The translations under genes were made by a program, and so were the position numbers. The notes beneath the pieces were generated by a model. It saw only the letters and a list, made by a program, of their open reading frames with translations, did not search any database and was not told where the DNA came from. Source: Chloroflexota bacterium (GTDB lineage: Bacteria > Chloroflexota > Dehalococcoidia > Lucifugimonadales > Australimonadaceae). From it: a stretch of 19,143 nucleotides of DNA. Positions 16,718 to 19,143 of the stretch are shown piece after piece. The stretch's first letter is position 1, and every line of letters starts with the position of its first letter. The stretch lies in NCBI GenBank assembly GCA_022574265.1, contig JACZSI010000013.1, positions 1-19,143 of the forward strand, given 5' to 3'.

Positions 16718-17179
16718 TCACAGCGCCGCGGACAGGTCCCCCCAGCTTGCGACTCGATGCACGCGCACCGCGATCACGACAGCGTCATCCGGGAGCATCG
16801 ACTCGTACTGCACGTAGCGCTGGCGCAGGAGGCGAAGGGCATCGGCATGCTCCTGGCCCTCGACGATGAGCTTGGCAGGCCCGTCTAACCGCACCCACCC
16901 CAGCGTGGTCCAGTCCTCGTCGTAACGATCGACCAACACGCTCACCTCCGCGTTCTCCGCGATGTTTCGGACACGCTTCAGTCGCAGCGGGGCGACGCGC
17001 TTGGGTTTCGCATCGAGGGCGATGTAGACCGACGCCCCCTCCACCACGTAGCAGATCGGCACGATATGGGGGACGCCTGCTTTGTCGGCGGTGGCCAGGC
17101 GGGCGACCCGCTGGTGGTTCAGGAACGTCAACTGCGTCGGCGTGAGCACTTGGGCGGTCCCTCCAATCGTAATAGGCAT
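16718..17179 (-). CDS. PPOX-class split-barrel protein, probable F420-dependent enzyme
   Basis: The 153-residue protein belongs to the pyridoxamine-5'-phosphate-oxidase-like split-barrel group, closest in style to the Rv0121-type, probable F420-dependent branch. RVARLATADKAGVPHIVPICYVVEG, IALDAKPKR, LKRVRNIAENAEVSVLVDRYDEDWTTLGWVRLDG and the C-terminal VIAVRVHRVASW follow that family in order. It probably binds a deazaflavin or flavin; the substrate is unknown. It is transcribed alone, opposite to its neighbours, and is bracketed by two inverted copies of a GAACTAGCTAA-type repeat. Confidence 0.85.
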   Translation of the reverse strand: MPITIGGTAQVLTPTQLTFLNHQRVARLATADKAGVPHIVPICYVVEGASVYIALDAKPKRVAPLRLKRVRNIAENAEVSVLVDRYDEDWTTLGWVRLDGPAKLIVEGQEHADALRLLRQRYVQYESMLPDDAVVIAVRVHRVASWGDLSAAL

Positions 17180-17277
17180 CGGAGCCTACAGCTTCGGCAG
17201 GAGTCTAGGTGGATAAGACGCTCAGACGCCAGGGCCGAGGTCCGCGCGCGCACGCGACCGGGTCGGGAATGCCACGA

Positions 17278-17297
17278 CGACTAGCCTTAGCTAGTTC
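17278..17297 (-). repeat. GAACTAGCTAA-type repeat, inverted copy with 6-bp palindrome
   Basis: On the minus strand the sequence reads GAACTAGCTAAGGCTAGTCG. It contains the stem ACTAGC/GCTAGT (17280-17295, loop CTTA), and the TAA inside it ends the TPR relic frame. Confidence 0.5.
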
Positions 17298-17412
17298 TGG
17301 CGGTCCAGAGGGGCTCCGCTTTCTCCAGCGACGGCTGCATCTTCATCTCCCGGAACTCGGCGATGGCGAACTCCAGGTGCTCGATCGCCTCGGTGCGCTC
17401 ATCCTCTCGCAA
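17287..17412 (-). pseudogene. C-terminal relic of a TPR / signalling ATPase protein
   Basis: The last 41 codons of a minus-strand frame read REDERTEAIEHLEFAIAEF then REMKMQPSLEKAEPL. This is a typical C-terminal TPR helix pair, of a kind I associate with adenylate-cyclase or AAA/LuxR-like signalling proteins of Chloroflexota, where an MKMQPSLERA-like ending recurs. No TPR-like sequence continues upstream of 17412: the next bases hold the inositol synthase promoter, and the frame beyond is a shadow of that gene. The rest of the protein was therefore lost, leaving a 3' remnant. Confidence 0.45.
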
Positions 17413-17418
17413 TGGCCC

Positions 17419-17447
17419 TTTACGCCTAACGAAAATTTCGTTAGGCT
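17419..17447 (+). promoter_or_regulatory. Candidate leaderless promoter of the inositol phosphate synthase gene
   Basis: TTTACG (17419-17424) and TAGGCT (17442-17447) are 17 bases apart. Transcription would begin near 17454, at or next to ATG 17455, which has no Shine-Dalgarno sequence. The two boxes are individually weak, so this is tentative. Confidence 0.35.
17424..17446. promoter_or_regulatory. Perfect 11+11 bp palindromic operator candidate
   Basis: GCCTAACGAAA (17424-17434) and its exact complement TTTCGTTAGGC (17436-17446) are separated by one base. It lies eight bases before the start codon of a gene whose protein begins with a helix-turn-helix domain, and it covers the spacer and -10 of the candidate promoter. 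The AT-rich centre stands out from its surroundings. A phage-repressor-type dimer would fit such a site. Confidence 0.7.
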
Positions 17448-17454
17448 GACGAAG

Positions 17455-18990
17455 ATGGAAACCGAAGCTGGCAATCCGGCGCAACGCATTATCCGCCGCT
17501 TCAGCGGCCAGAGTGCGCTCGCTGCCTTGCTCGGCAAACGCCAGAGCACCATCGAGCACTGGGCCGCCACGGGACGAATACCGGCGCAGTGGCAGCAACC
17601 CCTCATGTCGCTCGCCAGAGAACGAGGTGTCATCTTGCAGGCATCCGACTTCGTAGACGCACAACGCCCGGAAATCGCTCCCGCCACCGGCAGACTCGGC
17701 ATTATGCTCGTCGGCCTCGGCGCTGTCGCCTCGACGGTCATCGCCGGCGTCGAGCACGCGCGACGCGGCACGGCACGTCGGGCCGGTTCGCTGACCCAGT
17801 CCGGGACGATCCGCCTCGGCAAACGCACCGAGAACCGCACGCCGCTGATCAAGGATTTCGTGCCCCTGGCCGACCTTAACGACATCGTCTTCGGCGCCTG
17901 GGACCCGCTCCCCGACAACGCCTACGAGGCGGCGATCAAGTGCGGCGTCCTCGACCGCCACGAACACATCGAGCCCATTGCCGACTACCTGAAGAGCATC
18001 AAACCGCGCAACGCCGTGTTCGACAACTACTACGTCAAGCGCCTGGACGGCCCCAACGTGAAGCGCGCGCTCACGAAGATGGACCTCGTCGAGACCGTCC
18101 GTGAGGACATCCGCGACTTCAAAGCCTCGAACAACTGCGACCGCCTCGTCATGGTCTGGGCCGCTTCAACCGAGATCTTCATGGAGGAAGGTGCTGCCCA
18201 CCTCAACCTCGAGGACTTCGACGCGGCGTTGGAGTCGAACGACCTCTCGATCCCGCCGTCGATGATCTACGCCTACGCTGCGCTCCTCGAAGGGGTGCCC
18301 TTCGCTAACGGCGCGCCGAACCTGACGGTCGATGTGCCCGTCATGATGAAGCTGGCGAACGACCTCAACGTGCCGATCTGCGGCAAGGACTTCAAGACCG
18401 GCCAGACGCTGATGAAGACGGTCATCGCGCCGATGCTCAAGGCGCGCATGCTCGGCGTCAATGGCTGGTACTCGACGAACATCCTCGGCAACCGCGACGG
18501 CGAAGTACTGGACGACCCGGAGAGCTTCAAGACGAAGGAAGAATCGAAGCTGGGCGTGCTGCAGTACGTCCTGCAGCCGGACCTCTACCCCGAGCTTTAC
18601 GGCGACATCTTCCACAAGGTGAGCATCAACTACTACCCGCCCCGTAGGGACAACAAAGAAGGCTGGGACAACATCGACATCTTCGGTTGGCTCGGCTATC
18701 CGATGCAGATCAAGATCGACTTCCTCTGCCGCGACTCAATCCTCGCCGCGCCGCTCGTGCTCGACCTGGCGCTCTTCCTCGACCTCGCTCAGCGGGCCGG
18801 CATGAAGGGCATCCAGGAGTGGCTCTCCTTCTACTTCAAGAGCCCGCAGCACGCACCCTCCGTCTACCCGGAGCACGACCTCTTCATCCAGCAGACGAAG
18901 CTCAATAACACCCTGCGCTGGCTAATGGGCGAAGAACAGATCACGCACCTGGGCGCGGAGTACTCCGAACAGGTGCCGGCAGAGGCCTAG
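17455..18990 (+). CDS. ino1: Inositol-3-phosphate synthase with N-terminal helix-turn-helix domain
   Basis: The 511-residue protein starts at ATG 17455. Residues 80-511 are a myo-inositol-1-phosphate synthase, which turns glucose-6-phosphate into inositol-3-phosphate using NAD. The dinucleotide motif GLGAVAST is at 87-94, followed by GTIRLGKRTENRTPLIKDF, GKDFKTGQTLMK and NGWYSTNILGNRDGE, all core family blocks. Residues 7-67 are extra: AQRIIRRFSGQSALAALLGK then RQSTIEHWAATGRIPAQW is a Cro/YdaS-like HTH as found in small phage-type repressors. The frame is open back to 17209, but codons before 17455 overlap the TPR relic and the palindrome, so they are not coding. The next gene is a phospholipid-type acyltransferase. 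Confidence 0.88.
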   Translation: METEAGNPAQRIIRRFSGQSALAALLGKRQSTIEHWAATGRIPAQWQQPLMSLARERGVILQASDFVDAQRPEIAPATGRLGIMLVGLGAVASTVIAGVEHARRGTARRAGSLTQSGTIRLGKRTENRTPLIKDFVPLADLNDIVFGAWDPLPDNAYEAAIKCGVLDRHEHIEPIADYLKSIKPRNAVFDNYYVKRLDGPNVKRALTKMDLVETVREDIRDFKASNNCDRLVMVWAASTEIFMEEGAAHLNLEDFDAALESNDLSIPPSMIYAYAALLEGVPFANGAPNLTVDVPVMMKLANDLNVPICGKDFKTGQTLMKTVIAPMLKARMLGVNGWYSTNILGNRDGEVLDDPESFKTKEESKLGVLQYVLQPDLYPELYGDIFHKVSINYYPPRRDNKEGWDNIDIFGWLGYPMQIKIDFLCRDSILAAPLVLDLALFLDLAQRAGMKGIQEWLSFYFKSPQHAPSVYPEHDLFIQQTKLNNTLRWLMGEEQITHLGAEYSEQVPAEA

Positions 18991-19005
18991 AAGCCACCCA
19001 CGCCT

Positions 19006-19011
19006 TATACT
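19006..19011 (+). promoter_or_regulatory. -10 element before the acyltransferase gene
   Basis: TATACT lies 18 bases before GTG 19030, next to the ino1 stop. No good -35 is seen, so it may be a secondary promoter within an ino1-acyltransferase operon. Confidence 0.3.
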
Positions 19012-19029
19012 CTCCCCAGAGATACAGGC

Positions 19030-19143
19030 GTGCTGAGATACCTCGTCTTCTGGTTCGTTTTTCGTGTGCTGGGGCGGTTGCCGCTCCCGCTGCTTTACGG
19101 CATCGCGGAAATAGTCGGTCGCCTCGGCTACGCACTGGCGCCG
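19030..19143 (+). CDS. Lysophospholipid / lipid A-type acyltransferase, N-terminal part (cut by window end)
   Basis: Only the first 38 codons are present, from GTG 19030. The sequence RYLVFWFVFRVLGRLPLPLLYGIAEIVGRLGYAL is the characteristic N terminus of the HtrB/PatA acyltransferase family (lipid A lauroyl or phosphatidylinositol mannoside acyltransferase): a hydrophobic helix followed by the AxxxGxLxY-like pattern. The gene begins 39 bases after the inositol phosphate synthase stop. Beside ino1, a role in making inositol-containing phospholipids is more likely than lipid A. The catalytic HxxxxD motif lies beyond the window. Confidence 0.7.
   Translation, partial: MLRYLVFWFVFRVLGRLPLPLLYGIAEIVGRLGYALAP

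Noticed and set aside
17209..17454. N-terminal extension of the inositol synthase by 82 codons
   Set aside because: The frame is open but overlaps the CTAG repeat, the TPR relic on the other strand, and the palindrome. The added sequence has no family character, and the ATG at 17455 fits the HTH domain.

Overview
The window is about 19 kb of high-GC bacterial chromosome, mostly core genes. Gene content and protein style suggest a deep-branching member of the Chloroflexota (Dehalococcoidia or SAR202-like), with Actinobacteria as the alternative. This rests on an HspR-controlled grpE-dnaK operon, Rex, a split-barrel enzyme of the probable F420 class, an inositol phosphate synthase next to an acyltransferase, and a C-terminal TPR relic of a type I associate with Chloroflexota. 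No 16S rRNA or other phylogenetic marker is present, so this is inference.

Layout. (1) 8-4839, plus strand: the F1 part of the ATP synthase operon, atpH-atpA-atpG-atpD-atpC, tightly packed and closed by a GC-rich stem-loop. (2) 4912-5622, minus strand: the NADH-sensing repressor Rex with a good promoter surrounded by Rex-like half-sites. (3) 5662-7620, plus strand: a DUF503 gene, then an AcuC/histone-deacetylase-like deacetylase and a small mannose-6-phosphate-isomerase-type cupin. (4) 11246 down to 7655, minus strand: the heat-shock operon hspR-grpE-dnaK followed 11 bases later by an Lrp/AsnC regulator. dnaJ is not present. (5) 11417-11656, plus strand: a small zinc-ribbon protein and a strong terminator. 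(6) 11702-16573, plus strand: what looks like an acquired segment. A promoter and the first codons of a broken ORF are followed by about 440 bases of gene-free structured leader and a complete carbohydrate-type ABC importer: lipoprotein binding protein, ATPase, two permeases. Its codon and base use is visibly less GC-rich than the core genes. (7) 16666-17412: a small PPOX/F420-class enzyme on the minus strand between two inverted copies of a GAACTAGCTAA-type repeat, then the C-terminal relic of a TPR protein. (8) 17419-19143, plus strand: a myo-inositol-1-phosphate synthase with an added N-terminal helix-turn-helix domain, then the start of a lysophospholipid/lipid A-type acyltransferase.

The most striking observation is the last one. 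A metabolic enzyme carries a 65-70 residue phage-repressor-like DNA-binding domain at its N terminus. A perfect 11+11 bp palindrome lies 8 bases upstream of its start codon, inside a candidate leaderless promoter. Together they look like a self-regulating enzyme-repressor controlling inositol lipid synthesis. Also worth checking are a possible ATC start codon in the first ABC permease, a stem that would occlude the dnaK ribosome binding site, mutually exclusive hairpins in the ABC leader, and a rare Gln-to-Ile change in the AtpA P-loop.
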